Made by a program: the position numbers and the translations under genes
Shown: piece by piece, positions 16,349 to 24,795 of the stretch
Numbering within the stretch: the stretch's first letter is position 1
How the letters are laid out: every line of letters starts with the position of its first letter
The notes under the pieces: generated by a model
The model's database searches: none
What the model saw: only the letters and a program-made list of their open reading frames with translations
Told to the model about the DNA's origin: nothing
From: Streptomyces massasporeus
GTDB lineage: Bacteria; Actinomycetota; Actinomycetes; Streptomycetales; Streptomycetaceae
Direction: 5' to 3'
DNA: 64,000 nucleotides
Assembly (NCBI RefSeq): GCF_014648995.1
Contig: NZ_BMSE01000025.1
Span: 1-64,000, forward strand

Positions 16349-17989
16349 GTGGACAGTCAGCACTGGCGCGCCGTCATCACGGCGGCACAGGCCGGCGACC
16401 GGCGGGCGCTGGACGAGCTGGTCGAGGGCTGGCTGCCGCTGGTCTACAACATCGTGGGCCGGGCCCTGAACGGGCACGCCGACGTCGACGACGTCGTGCA
16501 GGAGACCATGTTGCGCGCGGTCGGCAACCTCGGCTCCCTGCGCGACCCGGACCGTTTCCGGTCCTGGCTGGTGGCGATCGCCATGCGGCAGATCCGCGAC
16601 CGGGCCCGGCGCAGGACCCCGGACCGGCTGGAGGAGGCAGCGGCCTCCGACTTCGCCGAACTGACCGTGCTGCGGCTCCAGTTGGAGGGGCAGCGGCGCG
16701 AGGTCGCCGAGGCGGTGCGATGGCTCGACGACGAGGACCGGCACCTGCTGTCGCTGTGGTGGCTGGAGGTCGCGGGCGAACTGACCCGGCGCGAACTGGC
16801 CGCCGCCGTGGGCATCACCCGGCAGCACGCCGCCGTGCGCGTCCAGCGGATGAAGGAGCGCCTGGAGACCTCGCGCGGCATCGTCCGCGCCCTGGACGGC
16901 GCCTGCCCCGACCTGCGGGAGGTGACCGGCCGGTGGAACGGCCGGCCCGACTCGGTGTGGCGCAAGCGGCTGGCCCGGCACCTGCGCGGCTGCGGCTACT
17001 GCGGCGGCACCCGCGAGGCCGTCGTCCCGGCCGAACGCCTCCTGGTCGGCATCGCCCTGGTCCCGCTGCCCGTCGGCTTCACCCTGTCACTCGCCCTCGG
17101 CGGCAAGACCGCGGCGGCCGCCACCTCGGCCGGCTGGTCCGCCAAGCTGCTCGGCGCGCTCACCAAGCCGGCCGTCGCGATGACGGCGGGCGCGACGATC
17201 GTCGCGGGCGGCGCCTACGTCGTCACCCAGCCGCCGGGCGCCCCGCCGCCCCGGGCCGCGGTCACCCCCACGGCCACGACCGGATCCGCACCGCCGGGCA
17301 CCTCCGCCCCGCCCGCCCCGACCCCCAAGTCCTCGCCGACGGCGACGAAGAAGGCCGACCCGTACGGCACGGTCGTCGACGCCGTCGACCGCGCACCCGA
17401 CCCGAACGCCCGGCCCGCCGCCCTGCCGCGCCGCCCCGAGTCCGGCATCACCAGCACCGGCGGCCCGAAGGCCGTCATGCAGCACCGCGGCGACAGCGTG
17501 ACCCTCACCGGCCGGGGCTACGTCCTGGTCCGCTGGCAGATCTCGCCCGGGTCCCGGCCCGGCGCGCTGGTCATGCCGTCCTGGACCGGCCTGAAGGGCA
17601 GGCTGTTCCATGTGGCGTCCGGCGGCTCGCGGCGGATGGACGACCCGCTGCCCGGCGCCCCGAACGGCTACGCCACCGGCATGGGCGGCCCGAGCATCGG
17701 CTACGCCGTCCTCCCGCCCGGCACCCAGCAGATGTGGCAGAACGAGTACTTCTACCTCGACGGCACCGTCACCCTCACCCAGAACGAACGGGGCTGCGAC
17801 TACGGCCTCATCGTCTTCCCGTCGAACCGGGACGCCGTGGTCGAGGACATCGACCAGGGCCCGCCCCAGGGCGCCATCCGCTACGGACTCGTCCGCGACA
17901 CCGGCACGGACAGCGCGCCGGTGCCGCAGTACGTCACGCGTGCGACACCGGCCGATCCGGCGACGGTGCCGCAGCGCTCGCGCGTGTAG
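16349..17989 (+). CDS. ECF-type sigma factor with fused membrane and extracytoplasmic domain
   Basis: 546 aa from the GTG at 16349 (cgagagg upstream). Residues 10-80 form sigma region 2 (LVEGWLPLVYNIVGRAL, DVDDVVQETMLRAV, FRSWLVAIAMRQIRD), and about 110-165 region 4 (RRELAAAVGITRQHAAVRVQRMKERL). A Cys pair (HLRGCGYCGG) follows, then one or two hydrophobic segments (LLVGIALVPLPVGFTLSLAL; VAMTAGATIVAGGAYVV). After a Pro/Thr linker comes a C-terminal domain of about 200 residues ending YFYLDGTVTLTQNERGCDYGLIVFPSNRD. The design suggests a membrane-tethered sigma factor that carries its own anti-sigma-like sensor. The 3' end overlaps the convergent phosphodiesterase gene by 56 bp. Confidence 0.82.
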   Translation: MDSQHWRAVITAAQAGDRRALDELVEGWLPLVYNIVGRALNGHADVDDVVQETMLRAVGNLGSLRDPDRFRSWLVAIAMRQIRDRARRRTPDRLEEAAASDFAELTVLRLQLEGQRREVAEAVRWLDDEDRHLLSLWWLEVAGELTRRELAAAVGITRQHAAVRVQRMKERLETSRGIVRALDGACPDLREVTGRWNGRPDSVWRKRLARHLRGCGYCGGTREAVVPAERLLVGIALVPLPVGFTLSLALGGKTAAAATSAGWSAKLLGALTKPAVAMTAGATIVAGGAYVVTQPPGAPPPRAAVTPTATTGSAPPGTSAPPAPTPKSSPTATKKADPYGTVVDAVDRAPDPNARPAALPRRPESGITSTGGPKAVMQHRGDSVTLTGRGYVLVRWQISPGSRPGALVMPSWTGLKGRLFHVASGGSRRMDDPLPGAPNGYATGMGGPSIGYAVLPPGTQQMWQNEYFYLDGTVTLTQNERGCDYGLIVFPSNRDAVVEDIDQGPPQGAIRYGLVRDTGTDSAPVPQYVTRATPADPATVPQRSRV

Positions 17990-18659
17990 CGCACAGCACG
18001 TCGACGCGGTTCGTCGTGATCGAGTCCACGCCCGCCTCCAGCAGCCGGCGCATGGAGCGGCGGGTGTCGGGGGTCCAGACGGACACCAGATACCCGTCCC
18101 GGTGCACGCGCTCGGCGAGGGGGCGGTCCACCAGGGAGAAGCGGTAGTTGAGCCAGCGCGGGCGGATCACCTCCAGCAGTGCGGGCCGCGGCGGGGCCAG
18201 CGTCGTCCAGGTGAGGGCGATCTCGGCGCCCGCATCCGCCGCGCGCACGGCGAGCATGGCGTCGGCGCCCGCGCAGTAGTAGACGCGCTCCGCCGCCCCC
18301 GCCTCCTCCACCACGCCCATGATCCGGCGCACCGCCCGCACATCGGGCGACCCGGGCAGGTCGATCATCACCCGGTGCCCGCCGGTCGCGGCCAGCGCCT
18401 CGGCCAGGGCCGGCACCCCGCCGCCGGTCAGCCCGCGCACCTCCTCGAAGGACAGCGCGTTCACCGGCCGTTCGTGCTCCCACAGGCGCTTCAGTGTCGC
18501 GTCGTGCAGCAGCACCGGCACGCCGTCCCGGGTGAGCCGTACGTCGATCTCCACCGCGTCCGCGCCCCGGCGCAGGGCGGAACGCAGCGAGGCCACGGTG
18601 TTCTCGCGGACGCGGTAGGGGTCGCCCCGGTGGGCCACGGCGACCGGGGCGGGCGTCAC
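17934..18659 (-). CDS. Glycerophosphodiester phosphodiesterase family protein
   Basis: 241 aa with the TIM-barrel GDPD signature: VAHRGDPYRVRENTVASLRSAL at the start, GADAVEIDVRLTRDGVPVLLHD (metal-binding Glu/Asp and His), and VSVWTPDTRRSMRRLLEAGVDSITTNRVD at the end. It probably hydrolyses glycerophosphodiesters to sn-glycerol-3-phosphate and an alcohol in the cytoplasm, since no signal peptide is present. The GTG start overlaps the TGA of the adenosine deaminase gene (GTGA), so the two are coupled. Confidence 0.88.
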   Translation of the reverse strand: MTPAPVAVAHRGDPYRVRENTVASLRSALRRGADAVEIDVRLTRDGVPVLLHDATLKRLWEHERPVNALSFEEVRGLTGGGVPALAEALAATGGHRVMIDLPGSPDVRAVRRIMGVVEEAGAAERVYYCAGADAMLAVRAADAGAEIALTWTTLAPPRPALLEVIRPRWLNYRFSLVDRPLAERVHRDGYLVSVWTPDTRRSMRRLLEAGVDSITTNRVDVLCATRASAAAPSPDRPVSHA

Positions 18660-19717
18660 GGGGCGAGCCACTGCGCGGTGTACGTGTCGATCTCGCCGGT
18701 GATCCGCGTCTTGCCCGCGGCGTCCAGGAAGGACGCCTCGACGGCGTTCTTCGCCAGCTCGGCCAGGCCCCGCTCGTCGAGGTCGAGGAGCCGGGCGGCG
18801 ACGGCGTACTCGTTCTCGAGGGTCGTGCCGAACATGGGCGGGTCGTCGGAGTTGACGGTGACGAGGACCCCGGCCCGCACGAACTCCTTGATCGGGTGCT
18901 CGTCGAGGGTGCGCACCGCGCGGGTGGCGATGTTCGAGGTCGGGCACACCTCCAGCGGGATCCGGTGCTCGGCGAGGTGCGCGAGCAGCTTCGGGTCCTG
19001 CGCGGAGCTGGTGCCGTGCCCGATGCGCTCGGCCCGCAGGTGGGTCAGCGCGTCCCACACCGTCTGCGGGCCGGTCGTCTCCCCGGCATGCGGTACGGAG
19101 TGCAGCCCCGCTGCGATCGCCCGGTCGAAGTACGGCTTGAACTGCGGCCGTTCCACACCGACCTCGGGCCCGCCGAGACCGAAGGAGACCAGGCCCTCCG
19201 GGCGCAGCCGGTCGTCGGTCGCGAGCCGGGTGGTCTCCTCGGCGGCCTCCAGACCCGCCTCGCCGGGGATGTCGAAGCACCAGCGCAGCACCGTCCCGAA
19301 GTCGGCCTCGGCGGCCTTGCGGGCGTCCTCGATGGCGTCCATGAAGGCCCGCTCGTCGATGCCGCGCCGGGTGGACGAGAAGGGCGTGATGGTCAGCTCG
19401 GCGTACCGCACCTGCTGCCGGGCCAGGTCGCGGGCCACCTCGTAGGTCAGCAGCCGGACGTCCTCCGGGGTGCGGATCAGGTCCACGACCGACAGGTACA
19501 CGTCGATGAAGTGCGCGAAGTCGGTGAACGTGAAGTAGTCGACCAGCGCCTCGGGATCGGTCGGCACCTTCGAGTCGGGGTGCCGCGCGGCCAGTTCGGA
19601 GACGATCCGGGGGGAGGCGGATCCCACGTGGTGCACATGCAGTTCGGCCTTGGGAAGCCCGGTGATGAAGGCCTTCAGGTCGCGTGGGGCGCTGGGGTCG
19701 ACAAGATGCTCGGTCAA
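18656..19717 (-). CDS. Adenosine deaminase
   Basis: 353 aa of the adenosine/AMP deaminase fold: LPKAELHVHHVGSASP (zinc-binding His pair; the usual HLDG reads HHVG here), a catalytic SFGLGGPE segment, HSVPHAGET (zinc ligand and catalytic Glu region), RIGHGTSS, and VTVNSDDPPMFGTTLENEY (Asp ligands). It hydrolyses adenosine or 2'-deoxyadenosine to inosine and ammonia for purine salvage. The start is a TTG with a strong ribosome site (gggagga) 5 bp away; no ATG or GTG fits better. The HHVG variant could affect substrate choice, so a related aminohydrolase activity cannot be excluded. Confidence 0.88.
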   Translation of the reverse strand: MTEHLVDPSAPRDLKAFITGLPKAELHVHHVGSASPRIVSELAARHPDSKVPTDPEALVDYFTFTDFAHFIDVYLSVVDLIRTPEDVRLLTYEVARDLARQQVRYAELTITPFSSTRRGIDERAFMDAIEDARKAAEADFGTVLRWCFDIPGEAGLEAAEETTRLATDDRLRPEGLVSFGLGGPEVGVERPQFKPYFDRAIAAGLHSVPHAGETTGPQTVWDALTHLRAERIGHGTSSAQDPKLLAHLAEHRIPLEVCPTSNIATRAVRTLDEHPIKEFVRAGVLVTVNSDDPPMFGTTLENEYAVAARLLDLDERGLAELAKNAVEASFLDAAGKTRITGEIDTYTAQWLAP

Positions 19718-19954
19718 GGGTTCCTCCCCGGAACGGCGCCGCTGCCGGCGTGAGGCGGGCGGGGCGCGGGTGATCGGCTGATCGTTGACTGGAATTCATC
19801 GTATGCCGCGGTCCGGCGCCCTTCTTTTCAGGGGCGCGGGACGCTGTCGACGGGCGGCTCCGCGGGGGCGTGACCAGCCCCCGCGCACCCGCACTGTGGC
19901 ACGCACCGAACCGCCCCGTAGCATGACCACACGATCGACCCAGGGGGGAACAGG

Positions 19955-20593
19955 ATGACGGACGCGACGCAGCCCGACGGAGGCGGAGGCGCCGGCCACG
20001 ACCCGTGGGCACCCCCGGAGCACACGCCCTCACTCGACAAGCACCAGCACCCCGCCGCGGGGCCGCCGTCGGTGCACGACCAGGCCACGGTCACCTCGAT
20101 GCCGGGCTTCACCCCGCCCACCGGCACGCCCCAGTACGACCCGTCCGGCACCGGCGCCGTCCCGCCCCCGCCCGTGGCCCCCACCGGCCCGGGAGCGCCC
20201 GGCGGCTACGGCTACCCGGGCTACCCCCAGTCCGGCTACGGCTGGCCCGGCATGCCCCCGGCCCCCCAGAACGGCCTGGGCATCGCCGCGATGGTGCTCG
20301 GCATCGTCTCCTGCACCCTCTTCTGCCTCTACGGCGTGGTCTCCCTGATCACCGGCATCCTCGCCGTCGTCTTCGGCATCAAGGGCCGCAAGCGCGCCGA
20401 GGCCGGAGTGGCCACCAACCACGGGCAGGCCCAGGCCGGTCTGATCATGGGCATCATCGGGATCATCCTCGGCATCGCGGTGATCGTGCTGATCGCCGTC
20501 GGCATCACGGCCGCGATCAACAGCGACAGCAACGACGACGACCCGTACTACGGGACCCTCGGCCCGGTGGCCGCCGCCGCGTCCCACCGCTGA
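19955..20593 (+). CDS. DUF4190-domain membrane protein
   Basis: 212 aa. The first 100 residues are hydrophilic and Pro/Gly/Tyr-rich (GYGYPGYPQSGYG). Two transmembrane helices follow in the DUF4190 domain: NGLGIAAMVLGIVSCTLFCLYGVVSLITGILAVVFGIKGRKRA, and AGLIMGIIGIILGIAVIVLIAVGI. The C-terminal tail is acidic (NSDSNDDDPYYGTL). The family is abundant in actinobacteria and its function is unknown. Good ribosome site ggggggaa. A tagcat at 19919 and tgtggc at 19895 could be its promoter, with an 18-bp spacer. Confidence 0.85.
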   Translation: MTDATQPDGGGGAGHDPWAPPEHTPSLDKHQHPAAGPPSVHDQATVTSMPGFTPPTGTPQYDPSGTGAVPPPPVAPTGPGAPGGYGYPGYPQSGYGWPGMPPAPQNGLGIAAMVLGIVSCTLFCLYGVVSLITGILAVVFGIKGRKRAEAGVATNHGQAQAGLIMGIIGIILGIAVIVLIAVGITAAINSDSNDDDPYYGTLGPVAAAASHR

Positions 20594-20662
20594 AACCGGG
20601 GCTCTGCACGGCCGAGTTGGCCACTACGATGCCCTGGTCTGACAACGGAGGGGAGTTCGTCC

Positions 20663-21127
20663 ATGTCCAACACCAACCCGCCCCCGGGTGGTTTCGGCCC
20701 ACCGGCCCAGCCGCCGCAGCAGCCGGCCCCGGGATACGGCTATCCGCAGCAGCCCGGCCCGGGCTACGGCTACCCCCAGGGCGGCCCCGGCTACCCGGCC
20801 GCGCCGCCCGTGGGCTACCCGCAGGCGCCCGGTTACGGGATGCCCGCGCAGCCCAGCAACGGCATGGGCACCACGGGACTGGTGCTGGGCATCATCGGCG
20901 TGGTGTGCAGCGTCACGTTCATCATGTGGTTCTTCGGCGTGATCCTGGGCATTCTCGCGATCATCTTCGGCGCCATCGGCCGCGGCAGGGCCACTCGCGG
21001 TGAGGCCACGAACAAGGGCGCGGCGACCGCGGGCCTGGTCTGCGGCATCATCGCCACCGTGATCCTTCCGCTGCTGGGCTTCCTGCTGTTCGCCAGCATC
21101 ATGGGCGGTCTCGGCGCGGCGTCCTGA
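20663..21127 (+). CDS. DUF4190-domain membrane protein (paralogue of preceding gene)
   Basis: 154 aa with the same plan as its neighbour: a Pro/Gly/Tyr repeat N-terminus (PGYGYPQQPGPGYGYPQ) and two hydrophobic helices (GTTGLVLGIIGVVCSVTFIMWFFGVILGILAIIFGAIGRGRA; AATAGLVCGIIATVILPLLGFLLFA). The ribosome site ggagggga lies about 8 bp before the ATG. The two genes are probably a tandem duplication. A strong hairpin follows 20 bp after the stop. Confidence 0.85.
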   Translation: MSNTNPPPGGFGPPAQPPQQPAPGYGYPQQPGPGYGYPQGGPGYPAAPPVGYPQAPGYGMPAQPSNGMGTTGLVLGIIGVVCSVTFIMWFFGVILGILAIIFGAIGRGRATRGEATNKGAATAGLVCGIIATVILPLLGFLLFASIMGGLGAAS

Positions 21128-21147
21128 CGCGGCTCCCGGAGCTACAG

Positions 21148-21176
21148 AAGGGGCCGGTCCTCGGGACCGGCCCCTT
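21148..21176. terminator. Bidirectional hairpin terminator
   Basis: A perfect 13-bp stem (aaggggccggtcc / ggaccggcccctt) with a 3-nt loop lies between the convergent DUF4190 and NADAR genes and can serve both. Confidence 0.85.
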
Positions 21177-21178
21177 GC

Positions 21179-21751
21179 TCATGCTCCCGCCCGCAGCCGC
21201 TCCCGCGCCTCCATCAGCGCGAAGCCCAGCAGATTCGGCCCCCGCCACCGCTGCGGATCGGCCGCCGCCTCGTCGTCCGCGGCCAGCCCGATGCCCCACA
21301 CCCGGTCCACGGGGCTCGCCTCCACCAGCACCCGGTCGCCCGTGCCCAGCAGGTATCCCAGCAGCTCGGGGTGCGCGCCGAACTTGTGGACGCTGCCCTC
21401 CACCACGATCCGGAACCGCTCCCGCGCCCACACCGCCTCGTCGAACCCGCGCACCAGCCGCCCGGCCTTCTTCGCCTCGGCGGGATGCTCCGCGGCCAGG
21501 ACGGCACGCTCCGCCGCCGCGTCCCCGAAGAGCCGGGCCTTGCCGGCCATCATCCAGTGCTCCGCCGTCGCGTAGGCCACGCCGTCCACCGTGAACGGCG
21601 CCGGCCACCACTGGCTCAGACAGCTCGCCCCGATCCGGCCGTCCGGCCGCGGCCGGTGCCCCCAGAAGTGCAGATACCCGACCCTGGCCCCCGCGCGGAC
21701 CGCCCTGATCAGAGCCTCCTGCGAGCCGACCGCCCCCGTGATCTTCTCCAT
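21179..21751 (-). CDS. NADAR-domain protein
   Basis: 190 aa with the NADAR/RibX-type signature: YLHFWGHRPRPDG, CLSQWWPAPFTVDGVAYATAEHWMMAGKARLFGD, then VWARERFRIVVEGSVHKFGAHPELLGYLLGTGDRVLVEASPVDRVWGIGL. The family contains N-glycosidases acting on riboflavin-biosynthesis intermediates and on ADP-ribose-type nucleotides or DNA adducts. Which substrate applies here cannot be read from sequence. An alternative GTG start lies 10 codons upstream at 21781; neither start has a clear ribosome site. Next to it is the divergent polyamine operon, with no evident functional link. Confidence 0.82.
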   Translation of the reverse strand: MEKITGAVGSQEALIRAVRAGARVGYLHFWGHRPRPDGRIGASCLSQWWPAPFTVDGVAYATAEHWMMAGKARLFGDAAAERAVLAAEHPAEAKKAGRLVRGFDEAVWARERFRIVVEGSVHKFGAHPELLGYLLGTGDRVLVEASPVDRVWGIGLAADDEAAADPQRWRGPNLLGFALMEARERLRAGA

Positions 21752-21823
21752 GCACGCGAGTGTGGCACGCACCACTGACACAGCGTCCTGCCTTTTCGCG
21801 GCGAACTCGACACCTGGTCGACA

Positions 21824-21867
21824 GATTCCGTCGCGTAACCAAAAATCAACAACGGAATCACTTGTTG
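21824..21867. promoter_or_regulatory. Nested inverted repeats upstream of the polyamine operon
   Basis: gattccgt (21824-21831) pairs with acggaatc (21852-21859), and caacaa (21847-21852) pairs with ttgttg (21862-21867). The region is unusually AT-rich. The last arm coincides with the -35 of the likely promoter, so a repressor or activator site is plausible. Confidence 0.5.
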
Positions 21868-21890
21868 GAGTGGCATACCTCTGTCAGGAT
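21862..21890 (+). promoter_or_regulatory. Candidate vegetative promoter of the polyamine operon
   Basis: ttgttg at 21862-21867 and caggat at 21885-21890 are separated by 17 bp, close to the HrdB-type consensus. They lie 60 bp before the first start codon of the operon. Confidence 0.4.
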
Positions 21891-21950
21891 CGGCACTCAA
21901 ATCGAGCCTGAGCCACGCCGGCCCCACCAGGGGACACGGAGGAGAGCGAC

Positions 21951-23486
21951 ATGCACAACCCGGGCATTGCCACCCCGGACCGATTTCCGGCCGAGGAGCG
22001 CTTCGCGGAGGGCGCGCAGTACATCGCGGGGCGCCTGACCAGGGGCACCTCCGGCCGCACGCACGCGGTCGTCGACCCGGCGTCGGGCGAGGAGGTCCTC
22101 ACCTACGAACTGGCGGGCACGGCCGACGTCGACCGGGCCGTCGCCGCCGCCCGCGCGGCCTTCCCCGGCTGGGCGGGAGCCACCCCCGGTGAGCGGTCCG
22201 ACGCCCTGCACCGGTTCGCCGCGGTCCTCGCCGACCGCGCCGAGGACTTCGCCCGCGCCGAGTCGCTCCAGTGCGGCAAGCCGCTGAAGCTGACCCGCGA
22301 GTTCGACGTCCCCGGGACCATCGACAACGCCGCCTTCTTCGCCGGTGCCGCACGGCATCTGCAGGGGCAGTCCGCCGGTGAGTACTCCGGCGACCACACC
22401 TCGTACGTCCGGCGCGAGCCCATCGGGGTCGTCGGGTCGATCGCGCCCTGGAACTACCCCCTCCAGATGGCCGCCTGGAAGATCCTCCCGGCGATCGCCG
22501 CGGGCAACACCGTCGTTCTGAAGCCCGCCGAGCTCACCCCGCTGACCTCGCTGCTCTTCGCCCAGGCGGCCACGGACGCCGGGATCCCGGACGGCGTCGT
22601 CAACATCGTCACGGGCACCGGCAGGGAGGCCGGAGAGCACCTCGTCGGCCACCCCGACGTGGCCATGACCTCCTTCACCGGCTCCACCGCCGTCGGCAAG
22701 CGCGTCGCCGAGGTCGCCACCGCCACCGTCAAACGCCTCCACCTGGAGCTCGGCGGCAAGGCACCCTTCGTGGTCTTCGACGACGCCGACCTGGAGGCCG
22801 CCGCCCACGGCGCGGTCGCGGGCTCCCTGATCAACACCGGGCAGGACTGCACGGCCGCCACGCGCGCGTACGTGCAGCGGCCGCTCTACGACGCCTTCGT
22901 GGAGCGGACCGCGGCGCTCATGGAGACGGTCCGGCTCGGCGACCCCTTCGCCGCCGGCACCGACCTCGGCCCGCTGATCTCGCACGTACAGCGCGACCGG
23001 GTCGCCGGATTCGTGGACCGGGCGCGGGCCTACGCGCGCGTGGTCACCGGCGGCGAGGCACCCGAGGGGGAGCTCGCCAAGGGCGCCTACTACCGGCCCA
23101 CCCTGATCGCCGACGCGGCCCAGGACAGCGAGGTCGTCCAGTCGGAGATCTTCGGGCCGGTCCTGGTCGTGCTGCCGTTCGACACCGACGACGAGGGCCT
23201 CGCCCTCGCCAACGACACCCCCTACGGCCTGGCCGCCTCCGCCTGGAGCCGGGACGTGTACCGGGCGAACCGGGCCACGCGCGAGATCAAGGCCGGCTGC
23301 GTGTGGATCAACGACCACATCCCGATCATCAGCGAGATGCCGCACGGCGGCTACAAGTCCTCCGGCTACGGCAAGGACATGTCCGCGTACTCGTTCGAGG
23401 AGTACACCCAGATCAAGCACGTCATGTTCGACAACACCGCGGTGGCCGCGAAGGACTGGCACCGCACCGTGTTCGGGGATCGATAG
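21951..23486 (+). CDS. Gamma-aminobutyraldehyde-type NAD(P)-dependent aldehyde dehydrogenase
   Basis: 511 aa of the aldehyde dehydrogenase superfamily. It has the APWNYPLQMAAWKILPAIAAGN coenzyme segment, FTGSTAVGKR, the catalytic Glu in LELGGKAPFVVFDDADL, and the catalytic Cys in NTGQDCTAATR. The C-terminal SEMPHGGYKSSGYGKDMSAYSFEEYTQIKHV is typical of the 4-aminobutyraldehyde / gamma-glutamyl-aminobutyraldehyde branch. Ribosome site aggagagc. First gene of an operon with a polyamine importer and an amine oxidase, so it probably oxidises the aldehyde from putrescine or its gamma-glutamyl form to the acid. Confidence 0.88.
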   Translation: MHNPGIATPDRFPAEERFAEGAQYIAGRLTRGTSGRTHAVVDPASGEEVLTYELAGTADVDRAVAAARAAFPGWAGATPGERSDALHRFAAVLADRAEDFARAESLQCGKPLKLTREFDVPGTIDNAAFFAGAARHLQGQSAGEYSGDHTSYVRREPIGVVGSIAPWNYPLQMAAWKILPAIAAGNTVVLKPAELTPLTSLLFAQAATDAGIPDGVVNIVTGTGREAGEHLVGHPDVAMTSFTGSTAVGKRVAEVATATVKRLHLELGGKAPFVVFDDADLEAAAHGAVAGSLINTGQDCTAATRAYVQRPLYDAFVERTAALMETVRLGDPFAAGTDLGPLISHVQRDRVAGFVDRARAYARVVTGGEAPEGELAKGAYYRPTLIADAAQDSEVVQSEIFGPVLVVLPFDTDDEGLALANDTPYGLAASAWSRDVYRANRATREIKAGCVWINDHIPIISEMPHGGYKSSGYGKDMSAYSFEEYTQIKHVMFDNTAVAAKDWHRTVFGDR

Positions 23487-23542
23487 CCGTATGCAGGCCG
23501 CCTGACCAACGGCCGTCCACCCTCCGAAAGGGCACCACGCGC

Positions 23543-24790
23543 ATGGAGCAGTACGAGCCCGACCGCCTGTCCGCGGCCCAAAGGGCCGCCATGAGGCGCA
23601 GTTTCAAGAACGGCAGGGCCTCCCTCACCCGGCGGTCCCTGCTGCGCGCCTCGGCGGGCGGGGCGCTCGCGGCCGGCGGGCTGGGGACGCTGAGCGCCTG
23701 CGGCATCCCGGCGGCCGGCCAGTCGAAGGGCGGCGTCTCGGCAGAGGACCACTCGGCCAAGGAGAAGACGGTGAACTTCTCCAACTGGACCGAGTACATG
23801 GACGTCGACGACAGCGGAAAGCACCACCCGACCCTGGACCAGTTCGCCGAGCGGACCGGCATCAAGGTCAAGTACAGCGAGGACATCAACGACAACAACG
23901 AGTTCTTCGGCAAGATCAAGCCGCAGCTCGCCGCGGGCCAGGACACCGGCCGCGACCTGATCGTCCTCACCGACTGGCTGGCCGCCCGCCTCATCCGCCT
24001 CGGCTGGGTGCAGAAGCTCGACCCGAGCAACCTGCCGCACGCCTACGCCCACCTCTCCGCCCAGTTCCGCAGCCCCGACTGGGACCCGGGCCGCGCCTAC
24101 TCGTACGTCTGGCAGGGCATCTCGACCGTCATCGCGTACAACAAGAAGGCCCTCGACGGCGTCGAGGTGAAGTCGATATCCGACCTGCTGGACAACCCCA
24201 GGCTCAAGGGCCGGGTCGGGTTCCTGTCGGAGATGCGCGACAGCATCGGCATGACGCTGCTCGACATGGGCAAGGACCCGGCCGACTTCACCGCCGACGA
24301 CTACGACGCGGCCATCGCCCGTCTGCAGAAGGCCGTCGACAAGGGCCAGATCCGCCGCTTCACCGGCAACGACTACACCTCGGACCTGACCAGCGGCGAC
24401 TTCGCGGCCTGTGTCGCCTGGGCCGGTGACGTCGTCCAGCTCAAGGCGGACAGCCCCGACATCGACTTCCTCATCCCGGACAGCGGCTACGTGACGTCGA
24501 CCGACAACCTGCTGATCCCCAACAAGGCCCGGCACAAGACCAACGCCGAACGGCTCATCGACTTCTACTACGAGCCGAAGGCCGCCGCCGAACTCGCCGC
24601 GTACATCAACTACGTGTGTCCCGTCGACGGTGTGAAGACCGAACTCGCGAAGATCGACGAGGACGCGGCGAACAACCCGCTGATCATTCCCGACAAGGCC
24701 ATGGCCGCCAAGTCCCACGCCTTCCGCTCGCTGAGCTCGAAGGAAGAGACCGAGTTCGAAGCGAAGTTCGCGAAGCTGACGGGGGCGTGA
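23543..24790 (+). CDS. Polyamine ABC transporter substrate-binding lipoprotein (PotD-like)
   Basis: 415 aa with a Tat signal (LTRRSLLRASAGGALAAGG) and lipobox LSAC (Cys near residue 53), so it is a lipoprotein anchored outside the cell. The mature part has the PotD/PotF fold: VNFSNWTEYMD, RDLIVLTDWLAARLI, YVWQGISTVIAYNKKAL and DFYYEPKAAAELAAYINYVCPVDGVK. It binds putrescine or spermidine for import. The stop is followed after 5 bp by the ATPase gene. Confidence 0.9.
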   Translation: MEQYEPDRLSAAQRAAMRRSFKNGRASLTRRSLLRASAGGALAAGGLGTLSACGIPAAGQSKGGVSAEDHSAKEKTVNFSNWTEYMDVDDSGKHHPTLDQFAERTGIKVKYSEDINDNNEFFGKIKPQLAAGQDTGRDLIVLTDWLAARLIRLGWVQKLDPSNLPHAYAHLSAQFRSPDWDPGRAYSYVWQGISTVIAYNKKALDGVEVKSISDLLDNPRLKGRVGFLSEMRDSIGMTLLDMGKDPADFTADDYDAAIARLQKAVDKGQIRRFTGNDYTSDLTSGDFAACVAWAGDVVQLKADSPDIDFLIPDSGYVTSTDNLLIPNKARHKTNAERLIDFYYEPKAAAELAAYINYVCPVDGVKTELAKIDEDAANNPLIIPDKAMAAKSHAFRSLSSKEETEFEAKFAKLTGA

Positions 24791-24795
24791 CCACC

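Noticed and set aside
13745..16981. Long minus-strand reading frame opposite the LAL and sigma genes
   Set aside because: Shadow of two clearly conserved plus-strand genes; the codon bias belongs to the plus strand.
19826..19846. Second copy of the common intergenic repeat (caggggcgcggg)
   Set aside because: Only about a dozen bases match, too few to call.
24787..24795. GTG start for the polyamine ATPase
   Set aside because: Possible, but the ATG nine bases later has better placed G-rich sequence; kept as an alternative only.
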